Shown: positions 1 through 8,189, numbered from the stretch's first letter. The stretch: 64,000 nucleotides of DNA from RH-AL1 sp965214415 (GCA_965214415.1 CBDCBQ010000003.1:868001-932000), one strand, 5' to 3'. Notes: generated by a model from the letters alone, not told the origin. Numbers and translations: made by a program.

Positions 1-302
1 TGTCGGGCGGGCAGCAGCAGATGGTTGCGATCGGCCGCGCGCTGATGGGCCGGCCCAAGGTGCTGCTGCTCGACGAGCCGAGCCTCGGCCTCGCGCCGCT
101 CGTCGTGAAGCAGATGTTCGAGATCATCGCGGCGATCAACGCGCGCGGCACCACCGTGCTGCTCGCCGAGCAGAACGCCTTCGCGGCGCTGCGCATCGCC
201 ACGCGCGCCTACGTGATCGAGAGCGGCCGGATCGTGCTGGAAGGCACATCCGACGCCTTGAGCAAGGACGAACGCGTCCGCCGGGCCTACCTCGGCGGCT
301 GA
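1..302 (+). CDS. livF: Branched-chain amino acid type ABC transporter ATPase, LivF-like (5' truncated by window edge)
   Basis: The last ~100 codons of an ABC ATPase are present; the reading frame is open from base 3. It begins inside the ABC signature (SGGQQQM), followed by the Walker B/D-loop stretch LLLDEPSLGLAP and the H-loop region with LLAEQN, where LivF proteins have Glu-Gln-Asn. LivF is the second ATPase of Liv-type importers for branched-chain amino acids, amides or urea and sits on the inner face of the membrane. A binding protein of the matching family follows 36 bp downstream on the same strand, as is usual in liv operons. The Walker A and N-terminal half lie outside the window. 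The family call is solid; the substrate is unknown. Confidence 0.9.
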   Translation, partial: SGGQQQMVAIGRALMGRPKVLLLDEPSLGLAPLVVKQMFEIIAAINARGTTVLLAEQNAFAALRIATRAYVIESGRIVLEGTSDALSKDERVRRAYLGG

Positions 303-338
303 GACCACAAGCAAGAGCAAAACAGAGAAGGAAACGCC

Positions 339-1508
339 ATGCCCATCACGAGACGCCAGTTCGGCCTCGCCACCGCCGCAACCACCGCCGCGCTCGCCTT
401 CCCCGGCCTCGCGCACGCCGACGACGTCATCAAGATCGGCTTCTCCGGCCCGCTGTCGGGCGGCGCCGCGCTCTACGGCAAGCATTGCCTGAGCGGCCTG
501 CAGATGGCGACCGACGAGATCAACGCGGCCGGCGGCCTCGATATCGGCGGCAAGAAGATGAAGCTCGACCTGGTCGCGCTCGACGATAAATACTCGCCAT
601 CGGAAGCCGCGCTGAACGCCAAGCGCCTGCACGAGCAGGACGGCGCGGCCGTCGTCTTCGTCCCGCATTCGGGCGGCATCTTCGCCGTGCAGGCCTTCAA
701 CCAGAAGGAAGGCTTCCTGCTCGGCGCGTATTCGAGCGTGCCCTCGATCACCGAGCGCGGCAACACGCTGACGCTGCGCATTCCGCCGACCTACGACACC
801 TACATCGAGCCGTTCATCGACTACGAGATGAAGCACTTCGGCAAGAAGCTCGCGATGGCCGGCGGCGATCACGAATACGCCAAGCTCTGGGCCAAGGCGT
901 TCGGCCCGGCATGGGAGAAGGCCGGCGGCACGATCGTCGCCTCGAACCCGATGTCCTACAACAAGGATGCCGACTTCTACTCCGGCGTCAGCAAGGTGCT
1001 GGCGGCGGGCCCCGACGTGATGTTCATCGGCGGCGCCTCGGAGCCGACCGCGCTCGTCGTCAAGCAGGCGCGCGAGCTCGGCTTCAAGGGCGGCTTCGCG
1101 GTCATGGACCAGGCCAAGCTCGACGAGATGGCGCGCGTCACCGGCGGCCTCGACATGCTGGATGGCTCGATCGGCATTCTGCCGCTGGCCTACGACGAGC
1201 GCCCGGCGGCGCAATCCTTCGTCAAGCGCTACGCCGCGCATCACGAGTACGCGCCCAACACCGAGGCGTCGCTCAACTACACGACGCTCTACATCGTCAC
1301 CGACGCGATGAAGGCCGCGGGCTCGACCACCGACGCCGCCGCGATCCGCGCCAAGGCCGACGCCGTCACCAAGACGCTGCCGGCCGACAACAACCCCAAC
1401 AGCGTCTCCGGCATCGGCGAGCACGGCGGCCTCGATGCCGCCACCTTCGTCGCCGCCGTCGAGAAGGGCAAGATCGTCTCGATCCCGCTCGCCGGCGCGA
1501 CGCACTGA
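339..1508 (+). CDS. Liv-type ABC transporter substrate-binding protein with Tat-like signal
   Basis: A 389-aa periplasmic binding protein of the Leu/Ile/Val-binding (peripla_BP_6) family. The N-terminus carries a twin-arginine motif (TRRQFGLA) and a hydrophobic stretch ending AHA-DD, which suggests Tat export and cleavage after about residue 27. The mature start, IKIGFSGPLSGGAALYGK, is typical of the family, as is the NAAGGLDIGG segment. It should capture the ligand for the transporter whose ATPase end lies just upstream, so both probably belong to one operon. A purine-rich stretch (gagaaggaaa) precedes the ATG. Ligand could be a branched-chain amino acid, amide, urea or aromatic acid; sequence alone does not decide. 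Confidence 0.9.
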   Translation: MPITRRQFGLATAATTAALAFPGLAHADDVIKIGFSGPLSGGAALYGKHCLSGLQMATDEINAAGGLDIGGKKMKLDLVALDDKYSPSEAALNAKRLHEQDGAAVVFVPHSGGIFAVQAFNQKEGFLLGAYSSVPSITERGNTLTLRIPPTYDTYIEPFIDYEMKHFGKKLAMAGGDHEYAKLWAKAFGPAWEKAGGTIVASNPMSYNKDADFYSGVSKVLAAGPDVMFIGGASEPTALVVKQARELGFKGGFAVMDQAKLDEMARVTGGLDMLDGSIGILPLAYDERPAAQSFVKRYAAHHEYAPNTEASLNYTTLYIVTDAMKAAGSTTDAAAIRAKADAVTKTLPADNNPNSVSGIGEHGGLDAATFVAAVEKGKIVSIPLAGATH

Positions 1509-1515
1509 GGGCAGC

Positions 1516-2004
1516 CTAATCCGGCAGCGTGCCGGCCACCCGGCCGGCGCGCTTGAGGCGCTGGATCGCGACATCGAGGGCGGACAGGAAGGCCGAGCGG
1601 TCGCGCGGCGTGAACGGGCGCGGGCCGCCGGTGATCTCGCCGGAGGAGCGCAGCTCGTCCATCAGGTTGCGCGTCGCCAGCGCGGCGCCGATCGAGGCGT
1701 CGGTGAACGCCTTGCCGTTCGGCGCGATCACGCTGGCGCCGGCCTTCACGCAGCGCGCGGCGAGCGGAATGTCGGCGGTGACGACGATCGCGCCCGCCCG
1801 CGCCCGTGCCGCGATCCAGTCGTCGGCGACGTCGGGCCCGGCGGCGACATGGACGCGGCGGATCGACGGGTCGCGTGGCACGGCGATCGGCGCGTTGGCG
1901 ACGATCGCGACGGGCAGGGCGTGCCGCGCCGCGACGCGGTAGATCTCGTCCTTCACCGGGCACGCGTCGGCATCGACGAGCACCACGATTCCATCCTCGC
2001 TCAT
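1516..2004 (-). CDS. YaiI/YqxD family protein (DUF188, PIN-like)
   Basis: A 162-aa protein of the UPF0178 (YaiI/YqxD, DUF188) family. It starts with the family hallmark VDADACPVKDEIYRVA near residues 11-26. It also has a conserved VVTADIPLAARCVKAGA block, where the Asp residues resemble a PIN-like nuclease site, and GKAFTDASIG further on. Length matches the family (about 150-160 aa). The biochemical role is not established for most members. It converges on the binding-protein gene with only 7 bp between stop codons, so the two probably share terminator sequence. Confidence 0.9.
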   Translation of the reverse strand: MSEDGIVVLVDADACPVKDEIYRVAARHALPVAIVANAPIAVPRDPSIRRVHVAAGPDVADDWIAARARAGAIVVTADIPLAARCVKAGASVIAPNGKAFTDASIGAALATRNLMDELRSSGEITGGPRPFTPRDRSAFLSALDVAIQRLKRAGRVAGTLPD

Positions 2005-2167
2005 GCGGCATCACTTCTCATGCCGGCCCTTGTTTCGCATCGCCGCGCGCGCCGCAACGGGACGGCTATCGGCCGGGCTGCCGCACGGGTAGGGTGGTGT
2101 CCATCGCTGTCACGCCCGCACGGTATTGTCCGCGCGCGGCGTCGCACGCAGGTATGGAGTCGCGACG

Positions 2168-2404
2168 ATGACCAAGGAGACGATCAAGCTGGCCGATCTG
2201 CAGGCGCTGTTCCTCAAGGAGCTGACCGCCGAGCCCAATTGCGGCGGTGTGTCGGAGATCAAGGTCGTCGCCGGCCATCGGCTCGGCTCATCCGAGCGCT
2301 GGAAGGTCGTGGACTGGAAGGGGGAGGGCGACGACGAGGGCGTCGAAGCCGGCCTCAAGACGGTCTACGCGAAGCTCGACGGCAAGTACGACATCGAAGC
2401 CTAG
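2168..2404 (+). CDS. Small conserved-looking hypothetical protein, 78 aa
   Basis: A short acidic cytoplasmic protein starting MTKETIKLADLQ and ending GKYDIEA. I do not recognise a family. The start at this ATG is chosen over an in-frame upstream ATG because a GGAG Shine-Dalgarno-like sequence sits about 9 nt before it, and the longer version adds an Arg-rich tail with no protein-like character. No signal peptide or membrane segment is visible. A near-invariant GGVSEIK patch and charged C-terminal half suggest a small folded protein. It is divergent from the YaiI gene. Confidence 0.65.
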   Translation: MTKETIKLADLQALFLKELTAEPNCGGVSEIKVVAGHRLGSSERWKVVDWKGEGDDEGVEAGLKTVYAKLDGKYDIEA

Positions 2405-2496
2405 CCTCGCTAGATTTTATCACGCCGCGTGCGCGCGGCCGAGGCTTACGACTAAGTGACAAGCTTTCGGCCGCAGAATCAGCACAATGCGCCTCT

Positions 2497-2515
2497 TCGA
2501 TAGCGCACCTATCGA
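2497..2515 (+). promoter_or_regulatory. 5' leader hairpin before secreted protein gene
   Basis: A perfect 7-bp inverted repeat, TCGATAG / CTATCGA with a 5-nt loop, ends just before the GGGAG ribosome-binding site (about 2521-2525) of the gene starting at 2532. Its position could let it influence translation. Function is inferred from placement only. Confidence 0.45.
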
Positions 2516-2531
2516 GGAACGGGAGACCTGC

Positions 2532-2876
2532 ATGACGATGAAGAAGTTCGGTGTCGCCGCCGTGATCGCGGTGACCCTGTTGGGCACGACGGCGGCGACG
2601 GTGACGCCCGCCGCCGCATGGTGCCGATTCGGCCGCTGCGGCTTTGGCTATCGCGGCGGCTACGGCTATCGCGGCGGGATCGGCCTGCCGCTCGCGGCCG
2701 GCATCGTCGCCGGCTCGATCGTCGGCGCCGGCGTCGCGGCGGCGGCGGTGGGACCGCGGCCCTATGGCTACGGCGGCGGCTATGGTGGTGGCGGCTACGG
2801 GCGTCCGGGCGGCTATTACGCGTGCCCTCCGGGCTATCACTTCGGCCGCGATGGCGGGGCCTGCTACGCGAACTGA
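2532..2876 (+). CDS. Small secreted Gly/Tyr-rich protein (paralog 1)
   Basis: A 114-aa protein with a Sec-type signal peptide (KKFGVAAVIAVTLLGTTAA..., predicted cleavage near AAA-W at residues 26-28). The mature part opens with WCRFGRCGFGYRGG, has a hydrophobic Gly/Ala segment (PLAAGIVAGSIVGAGVAAA) that could insert in a membrane, then a GGYGGG-rich linker and a C-terminal CPPGYHFGRDGGACYAN. It shares the WCR...PLAAGIVAG...CPPG-H architecture with the gene at 3123, so the two are tandem paralogs. Such small exported proteins are common in Hyphomicrobiales and lack an assigned function. GGGAG lies about 7 nt before this ATG, which decides it over the ATG at 2487. Confidence 0.75.
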   Translation: MTMKKFGVAAVIAVTLLGTTAATVTPAAAWCRFGRCGFGYRGGYGYRGGIGLPLAAGIVAGSIVGAGVAAAAVGPRPYGYGGGYGGGGYGRPGGYYACPPGYHFGRDGGACYAN

Positions 2877-2900
2877 CGATTCTCTGGACGTACGTGATGG

Positions 2901-2927
2901 AAAGCCGGCCCCTGGGGGTCGGCTTTT
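2901..2927 (+). terminator. Rho-independent terminator
   Basis: A stem aaagccggccc / ggtcggcttt with a short loop is followed directly by a T run (ctttttg). It lies about 25 bp after the stop codon of the secreted protein gene and should end that transcript. Confidence 0.8.
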
Positions 2928-3023
2928 TGCGTCTTCGAGGGGGGCGCGCAGGACTGCGTGGCCATCAACAACGAGCGAGCGGCTTCCGCCGGACTGGACA
3001 ACATCCCGTCCGCGTGCGACTAG

Positions 3024-3050
3024 ATTGCGTGGGTAAAATTCCCACGCAAT
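3024..3050. promoter_or_regulatory. Perfect 10-bp inverted repeat (operator or leader hairpin)
   Basis: ATTGCGTGGG and CCCACGCAAT are separated by the 7-nt AT-rich loop TAAAATT. A second small repeat (TTAAC-5 nt-GTTAA) follows at once. The site is about 70 bp upstream of the gene at 3123. It could be a dimeric regulator's operator or the first of two leader hairpins. Which one applies cannot be told from sequence. Confidence 0.5.
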
Positions 3051-3078
3051 TTAACGGGCTGTTAAAACATTCGGGACA

Positions 3079-3108
3079 GTTTCTATTTTGCCACGAGGCA
3101 AAAGAAAC
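3079..3108 (+). promoter_or_regulatory. 12-bp leader hairpin abutting the Shine-Dalgarno
   Basis: GTTTC-(TA)-TTTTGCC, tetraloop ACGA, GGCAAAA-GAAAC forms a 12-bp stem with one 2-nt bulge. The ribosome-binding site GAGAGGG (3109-3115) begins at the base of the stem, 8 nt before the ATG at 3123. AU-rich pairing next to the RBS is the kind of geometry seen in translational control elements. A regulatory role is inferred. Confidence 0.5.
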
Positions 3109-3122
3109 GAGAGGGATGCAAG

Positions 3123-3395
3123 ATGACGCTCAACAAATACCTGTCGGCGGCCACGGTCGCCCTCACGCTGGCTTCGGCCACCGCCGTCTCGACGAGCCCG
3201 GCCGACGCCTGGTGCCGCTGGGGCTGTGGCGCGCCGCTCGCCGCCGGCATCGTCGCTGGCGCCGTTACGGGTGCCGTTGTCGCGACCGCTCTCGCGCCGC
3301 GCCCGGTCTACGCCGAGCCGGCCTACGCGGTCCGCGCCTGCCCGCCCGGCACGCACCTCGGGCCGGCCGGTCGCGCCTGCCGCCCGAACTATTGA
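3123..3395 (+). CDS. Small secreted protein (paralog 2)
   Basis: A 90-aa exported protein. The signal peptide (MTLNKYLSAATVALTLASA...) likely ends at ADA, residues 27-29. The mature protein starts WCRWGCG, then a hydrophobic Gly/Ala segment (PLAAGIVAGAVTGAVVATAL), a short Pro/Tyr linker, and C-terminal CPPGTHLGPAGRACRPNY. The order of motifs matches the gene at 2532, so these are tandem duplicates that diverged in the linker. Four Cys residues could form disulfides in the periplasm. It has its own leader hairpins upstream and three hairpins downstream, so it is probably transcribed alone. Function unknown. Confidence 0.8.
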   Translation: MTLNKYLSAATVALTLASATAVSTSPADAWCRWGCGAPLAAGIVAGAVTGAVVATALAPRPVYAEPAYAVRACPPGTHLGPAGRACRPNY

Positions 3396-3401
3396 GCCGA
3401 T

Positions 3402-3514
3402 CCGCGGGGCCCCCGACCCGCGGGACGGTTCGGCGACGCGCGGCCCTCGTCGCGCGTCGCCACCAAAACCCAAGTTCGAAGACCCGAACGCCGGCGACCA
3501 GCGCCGGCGTTTTC
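3402..3514 (+). terminator. Three consecutive GC-rich hairpins, the last a terminator
   Basis: Stem-loops CCGCGGG/CCCGCGG (3402-3423), GCGACGCGCG/CGCGCGTCGC (3433-3460, perfect 10 bp) and AACGCCGGC/GCCGGCGTT followed by TTT (3487-3513) follow the stop at 3395. The third looks like a rho-independent terminator. The other two may protect the mRNA 3' end. Confidence 0.65.
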
Positions 3515-3594
3515 AATTCAAGGTCATGACAGTGCTTGTCTCGCTCCCACTTCGCTGGCACACATCGCGCTGCGCGCATGTCGGGAGAGGCGCC

Positions 3595-4473
3595 ATGACG
3601 AGAGCCAGCCCCTGCGTCGGCACCTGCGGGATCGATCAGCGCCACGGGCTGTGCGCGAGTTGCGCCCGCACGCGCGACGAGATCGTCGCCTGGAAGAGCG
3701 CATCCGACGACGAGATCGCCGACATCCGCGCGCGCCTTCCGGAGCGTCGGAAAGCGATCGGCCTGCGCATGCATCGGCTCGATTGGTCGGTGTCGCAGAC
3801 GCTGGCGTTCATCGGCCGGACGTTTCGCCATGGCAGCGGCCAATGGACCGTCGGCGTCCATGGCGCCGGCGCCACCTTCACGATCGACGCGGACGAGCAG
3901 ATCGCGATCTACGCGCGTCGCGGCGCCATGGCCGCGCGGACGAGGCGCCGCGCCATCGCCTTCAGCCTGCCCGAGGACATCCGCGTGATCGCGTTCGATC
4001 CGAGCGACGACGCGCCCGCGCGCCTCGTGCTCGCGCGCTGTCGATCGCCGAAGCCGCTGGCGAGCGGCGGCCTCAGCCGCACCGCGATCGATCGCGAGGC
4101 CATCGCGCTGCCGGGCGCGGGCGAGACGCTCTACGATCTCGGCATCGATGGCCAGAACGGCTCGTTCGGCATCAGGACCGCCGAGCCGGACCTGCAGCGC
4201 GGCCTCGACGCGCATGTCGGGCGCTCGTGGCGCTCGCTCGATCGCGGGCTTCGCGAGCGCATGACCGATGGCTCGCAGACCCGCGTCGTCCGCAGCGCCA
4301 TCGGCCGCATCGAGATCACCGCGGCGGCGACCGCGGACGAAGACCCGTCCGCCGTCTTCGATCCAGCCGCGCTCGCCACCAGGCGCCGCCTGCCGCCCTC
4401 TCTCGAACTGCCCCGCCTCTACACGCCCTGCGCCGTGTTCGCGCCCGCCCTGCCGGAGCTGGCGGCGTGGTGA
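3595..4473 (+). CDS. DUF1289 domain protein, long form
   Basis: A 292-aa protein. Residues 5-50 are a DUF1289 domain: PCVGTCGIDQRHGLCASCARTR has the CxxxC...CxxC cysteines expected to bind metal, followed by EIVAW. DUF1289 proteins are usually about 60-80 aa, so the extra ~240 residues are unusual. The extension has no clear membrane segment; it contains a FIGRTFRHGSGQWTVG block and ends in a Pro-rich LPPSLELPRLYTPCAVF stretch. A strong GGGAGAGG ribosome-binding site precedes the ATG, which argues against the longer upstream frame. Cellular role is unknown. Confidence 0.75.
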   Translation: MTRASPCVGTCGIDQRHGLCASCARTRDEIVAWKSASDDEIADIRARLPERRKAIGLRMHRLDWSVSQTLAFIGRTFRHGSGQWTVGVHGAGATFTIDADEQIAIYARRGAMAARTRRRAIAFSLPEDIRVIAFDPSDDAPARLVLARCRSPKPLASGGLSRTAIDREAIALPGAGETLYDLGIDGQNGSFGIRTAEPDLQRGLDAHVGRSWRSLDRGLRERMTDGSQTRVVRSAIGRIEITAAATADEDPSAVFDPAALATRRRLPPSLELPRLYTPCAVFAPALPELAAW

Positions 4474-4479
4474 TGACCG

Positions 4480-4875
4480 TCAAGCCCGTCTGGCAACCTG
4501 GGCTTTTCCCGAGAGCGGATATGGGCGAGATAACAGCTCGAGCGGGATGCCCCAGGCGTCGCTGACCGAGCGGATCATGTCCAGCGTGAGCGCGCGCCGT
4601 CTGCTCAGGAGGTCTGAAACCCGCGAACGCCGAACCGATGATCGCGACAAGTTTCGCTTCGCGTGCGGCCCGCTTCGGTCATGGTGTATTCAGCAAATCG
4701 ACCGGGTCGAGCGACACGCCTGCGGCCAACGCCGCTGCTCGTATGCCTCGACGAGTGTCAGCAGAGCATTGAGTTCGGCTTCCAAGCCAGCGCCGAACTT
4801 CGAATCGAGATGCTCGTCAGTCGTCCAGATCGCATCGGGATGCTCGGCATCATTGGTGATCGGTCGGATATCCAA
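4480..4875 (-). pseudogene. HigA-like HTH antitoxin remnant, several frameshifts
   Basis: Pieces of one HigA-type antitoxin lie in three frames. The N-terminal piece reads LDIRPITNDAEHPDAI ... LLTLVEAYEQRRWP. A middle piece reads REAKLVAIIGS. The C-terminal piece reads RSRVSDLLSRRRALTLDMIR ... GIPLELL, the HTH and tail of these antitoxins. At least three small indels and an in-frame stop separate them. A possible TTG start lies at 4875. The toxin partner that should precede it is absent, replaced by the ppc terminus. This is a dead, orphaned antitoxin. Confidence 0.75.
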
Positions 4876-4916
4876 TTTTTTCTTCCTACAACGTAGCGAC
4901 ACTGGCGACAGCCTGC

Positions 4917-7682
4917 TCACCCGCTGTTGCGCAGCCCCGCCGCGATGCCGTTGATGGAGAGGTGGACGCCGCCACGCACCTCCTCGTCGTCGCCGTTGGC
5001 GCGCAGCATCTTCAAAAGCTCGACCTGCACGTGGTTCATCGGGTCGAGGTAGGGAAAGCGGTTGTTGATCGAGCGCTCGAGCAGCGGGTTCGACTGCAGC
5101 AGCCGGTCCTGCTCCATGATCGCGAAGAGCTGCTTGATCGTGCGGTCGTGCTCCTTGGTGATCTCCGAGAAGATCGTCGTGCGCAGCGTCTCGTCCTCGA
5201 CGAGGTCGGCGTAGCGCGAGGCGACCGCGAGGCTGGCCTTGGCCAGCACCATGTCCATGTTGGCGAGCTGGGTGCGAAAGAAGCCCCATTCCTTGTACAT
5301 CTGGCGCAGCAGGTCGAGCTTGCCGCCGCCGGCCAGCCATTGCTCGACGGCCGAGCCGAAGCCGTACCAGCCGGGCAGCATCACGCGGCATTGCGCCCAC
5401 GAGAACACCCACGGGATCGCGCGCAGGTCCTCGATATTGCGGCCCTTCTTGCGCGAGGCAGGGCGGCTGCCGAGGTTCAGCGTCGCGATCTCGTTGATCA
5501 CGGTCGAGCCCCAGAAGAAGTCCTGGAACCCCTTGGTCTCGTAGACGAGCTTGCGGTAGGCGGCGTAGGCGAGGTCGGAGATCTCGCCCATGGTCTGGCG
5601 GAAATGATCCGGCGGCGGCGGCAGCGTCGAGTCGATCAGCGAGGCCTCGAGCGTCGCGGCGACGATGATGTTCAAGTTTCGCCGGCAGGAGTCCTTGCTG
5701 GCGTATTTCGACGAGATGATCTCGCCCTGCTCGGTGATGCGGATCTGCCCGTCGACGGCGCCGGCAGGCTGCGCGAGAATCGCGTCGTAGCTCGGGCCGC
5801 CGCCGCGTCCGACCGAGCCGCCGCGGCCGTGGAACAGGCGCATGCCGATGCCGGCCGCCTTGAACGTGTCGACCAGCGCGATCTCGGCCTTGTACAATTC
5901 CCAACCAGACGTGACGAAACCGCCGTCCTTGTTGGAATCGGAATAGCCGAGCATGACCTCCTGCACGTTGCCGCGCGAGGCGACGATCTTGGCGAGGTGG
6001 CGGTTCTCGAAGACCGCTTCCATGATCCCGGGGCAGGCGCGCAGATCGTCGATCGTCTCGAACAGCGGCACGAGGTTCACGGCCGCGACGCCCTCGCGGT
6101 CGATCAGCCCGACCTCCTTCAGGAGCACGGCGAGCTCGAGCAGGTCGGACACCGACTCCGACATCGAGATGATCGACGTGTGGATGATCTTGTGGCCGTA
6201 GCGCTTCTGCGCGGCGACGGCCATGCGAAACACGCCGAGTTCGGTCTCGGTCTCCTCGGTGTAGGTCAGGAAGGGCGAGATCAGCGGGCGCGCGGTGTCG
6301 AGCTCCTTGTCGAGCACCGCGACGCGCTGCGCCTCGTCGAGCTTCAGATAGTCGGTGCCGGGCGTCACCGCCTCGAGCAGCTCGGCGATGGTGCGCTCGT
6401 GCACGGCGGAGTTCTGGCGCAGATCGATCGAGGCAAGGTGGAAGCCAAAACAATCGACCGCGCGCAGCAGCCGATGCAGCCGCCCGCGCGTCAGGATGCC
6501 GGAGCCGTTCTCGACGAGGGAGCGATGGATCGCCTCGAGGTCGGCCTTGAACTCGCCAGGCGAGGTGTAAGACCTGGCGCCGTTCGTCGGCGCATTCTCG
6601 AACGAGCGCAGCGTCGAGGTAAGCCGCTTCGTCATGCCGTTCAGCGCGCGGCGGTAGGCCTCGTTCTGCTGCGCCTCGCTGCCGTCGTCGCCGAGGTCGG
6701 CGAGCGCGCGGAGATCGCTCGTGAGCGCGACGATGTTGTCCGACAGCGTCAGCTCCTTGCGAAGGTTGACGCACTCCTCGCGGTAATGCCGGATGATCTT
6801 CATCCCGTGCATGCGCGCGGTGGTCTCGAGCACGTCGGCCGTCACGAAGGGATTGCCGTCGCGGTCGCCGCCGATCCAGCTGCCGAGCCGCAGGAACGAG
6901 GGGATCGGCCGCGCCGGCTCGTCCTTGGCGTAGGTGTCGATCTGCTGCTCCAGCGTCTGGTAGACGATCGGCACCTCGCTGAGCAGCGAGTAGTCGTAAT
7001 AGGTCAGGCCGTTGGCGACCTCGTCGACGACGGTGAGCTTGCGCCGCCGCAGCAGGCTCGTCTGCCACAGCGACAGCACCGCCTCGCGGATCGCCTCGCG
7101 GATCTGCTCGCGCTCGTCCTGCGTGATGTCGCGATCGTTGAAGAGGTCGAGCCGACGGGCGACCGCCATCTCCCAGGTCTGCGTCGAGCGGCGGCGCACC
7201 TCGGTCGGGTGCGCGGTGAGGACGGGGCTGATGAAGGACCGTTCGAAGAACGCCTGCAGCGCGCCGCGCGTGATGCCGTGCGCCTTGGCGTCGTCGAGCG
7301 CGCGGCGGATCGTGCCGATGCGCGGCGTCGAGCCGGCGATCGCATGCGCCCGCGTGCGACGGCGATGGTGGGCATCCTCGGCGATGTTGGCGAGATGCGA
7401 GAAGTAGGAGAACGAGCGCACCACCCGCTGTGCCTGGCGCGACGTCAGGGCCCCGAGAATGTCGTGCAGCGTCTTGGCGTCCTTGACGCTGCGGTCGCGA
7501 TGGAAGCGTACCGAGGTCTGCCGGATCTGCTCGACGATCTTGAAGATGTCCTCGCCTTCCTGGTCGCGGATCGTGTCGCCGAGGATCGCGCCGAGCAGAC
7601 GGATGTCGTCGCGCAGCGGCCCGTCCTTGTCGGCAAACTGCTGGAACTCGGCGAATTCGGCGTGCTCGGACTGCATGGCCAA
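4917..7682 (-). CDS. ppc: Phosphoenolpyruvate carboxylase
   Basis: A 921-aa enzyme that carboxylates PEP with bicarbonate to oxaloacetate, replenishing the TCA cycle in the cytoplasm. Visible hallmarks: LTAHPTEV with catalytic His158, the second motif MLGYSDSNKDGG near residues 575-590, the FHGRGGSVGRGGGP loop downstream of it, and the C-terminal INGIAAGLRNSG with the family's characteristic Gly end. Length fits bacterial PEPC (880-940 aa). It is transcribed alone, with toxin-antitoxin debris on both sides (4480-4875 and 7976-8189). Together with propionyl-CoA carboxylase next door it gives this region an anaplerotic theme. Confidence 0.97.
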   Translation of the reverse strand: MAMQSEHAEFAEFQQFADKDGPLRDDIRLLGAILGDTIRDQEGEDIFKIVEQIRQTSVRFHRDRSVKDAKTLHDILGALTSRQAQRVVRSFSYFSHLANIAEDAHHRRRTRAHAIAGSTPRIGTIRRALDDAKAHGITRGALQAFFERSFISPVLTAHPTEVRRRSTQTWEMAVARRLDLFNDRDITQDEREQIREAIREAVLSLWQTSLLRRRKLTVVDEVANGLTYYDYSLLSEVPIVYQTLEQQIDTYAKDEPARPIPSFLRLGSWIGGDRDGNPFVTADVLETTARMHGMKIIRHYREECVNLRKELTLSDNIVALTSDLRALADLGDDGSEAQQNEAYRRALNGMTKRLTSTLRSFENAPTNGARSYTSPGEFKADLEAIHRSLVENGSGILTRGRLHRLLRAVDCFGFHLASIDLRQNSAVHERTIAELLEAVTPGTDYLKLDEAQRVAVLDKELDTARPLISPFLTYTEETETELGVFRMAVAAQKRYGHKIIHTSIISMSESVSDLLELAVLLKEVGLIDREGVAAVNLVPLFETIDDLRACPGIMEAVFENRHLAKIVASRGNVQEVMLGYSDSNKDGGFVTSGWELYKAEIALVDTFKAAGIGMRLFHGRGGSVGRGGGPSYDAILAQPAGAVDGQIRITEQGEIISSKYASKDSCRRNLNIIVAATLEASLIDSTLPPPPDHFRQTMGEISDLAYAAYRKLVYETKGFQDFFWGSTVINEIATLNLGSRPASRKKGRNIEDLRAIPWVFSWAQCRVMLPGWYGFGSAVEQWLAGGGKLDLLRQMYKEWGFFRTQLANMDMVLAKASLAVASRYADLVEDETLRTTIFSEITKEHDRTIKQLFAIMEQDRLLQSNPLLERSINNRFPYLDPMNHVQVELLKMLRANGDDEEVRGGVHLSINGIAAGLRNSG

Positions 7683-7832
7683 CGGGCATGGCTCCCAGGT
7701 GGGACGTGGATGTCTGTCCTATGTCTATAGGGGGAGGGGTGCCGCCGCCAAGGGCGTGGCGGGGAAAGAAAACCGTGAGGCGGCGGCAGAATTTTTGAAC
7801 GAGGCGGTCTCGGAAGATCGTTGGAGAGGGTG

Positions 7833-7960
7833 CATGAGCGATCAGGATATGCCGTCGGCTCGGATCGACGCGATACTCGCGGCCTCGGCGACTGGCGGGG
7901 CGCGCCGTTGAGGCGGTTGCGTGGGCCCAATCGTCTGCGGGCGAGACGTCGGCCGCAGCG
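7833..7960 (+). pseudogene. Possible fragment of a DUF1801-like gene
   Basis: Two overlapping frames read SARIDAILAAS and then GDWRGAPLRRLRG, which together resemble the N-terminus of DUF1801-type proteins (ID.I..LGDWRG.TL.RLR). A GGAGAGGG ribosome-binding site precedes an ATG at 7833. The two parts need a frameshift and the rest of the gene is missing. It is a weak call based on a short match. Confidence 0.3.
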
Positions 7961-7975
7961 AATGAGAGTCGCCTC

Positions 7976-8189
7976 TCAAGGCGGCGAGAGCATCTCGATA
8001 TCCTTACGCAGCACTGCGTTGACCAGGTCGCTCGGCGAGAGATTCTGCGCCCCGGCTCGCGCCGTCGATGCCGCGAGAGCATCGGCGTCGAGGTGGACGG
8101 GGGGCACGAGCCGGGCACCCGGCCTGTAGAAGCGCCCGCGTTCGGCCGAGGGAAAATCGTACTCGCCTTTAATCGCGGATCGTCCTCAT
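7976..8189 (-). pseudogene. Antitoxin of the YDF...RGRFYRPGA type, frameshifted near its start
   Basis: The frame reads GEYDFPSAERGRFYRPGARL then PPVHLDADALA ... LSPSDLVNAVLRKDIEML, which matches ribbon-helix-helix-type antitoxins that begin with a YDFs-xxRGxFY motif. No start codon exists in this frame. The nearest ATG (8189) gives MRTIRD and then a stop; removing one T joins it to KGEYDF, so a single-base insertion probably killed it. The residual frame overlapping the 5' side (LDSLSFIFYPGRADE) may be the end of a lost partner. The gap 7683-8296 otherwise holds only the fragment at 7833 and the start region of pccB. Confidence 0.6.

Noticed and set aside
4501..4875. Sequencing error as the sole cause of the frameshifts
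   Set aside because: It cannot be excluded without reads, but the breaks are confined to toxin-antitoxin loci and one esterase while ~45 housekeeping genes in the window are uninterrupted, so real decay is more likely.
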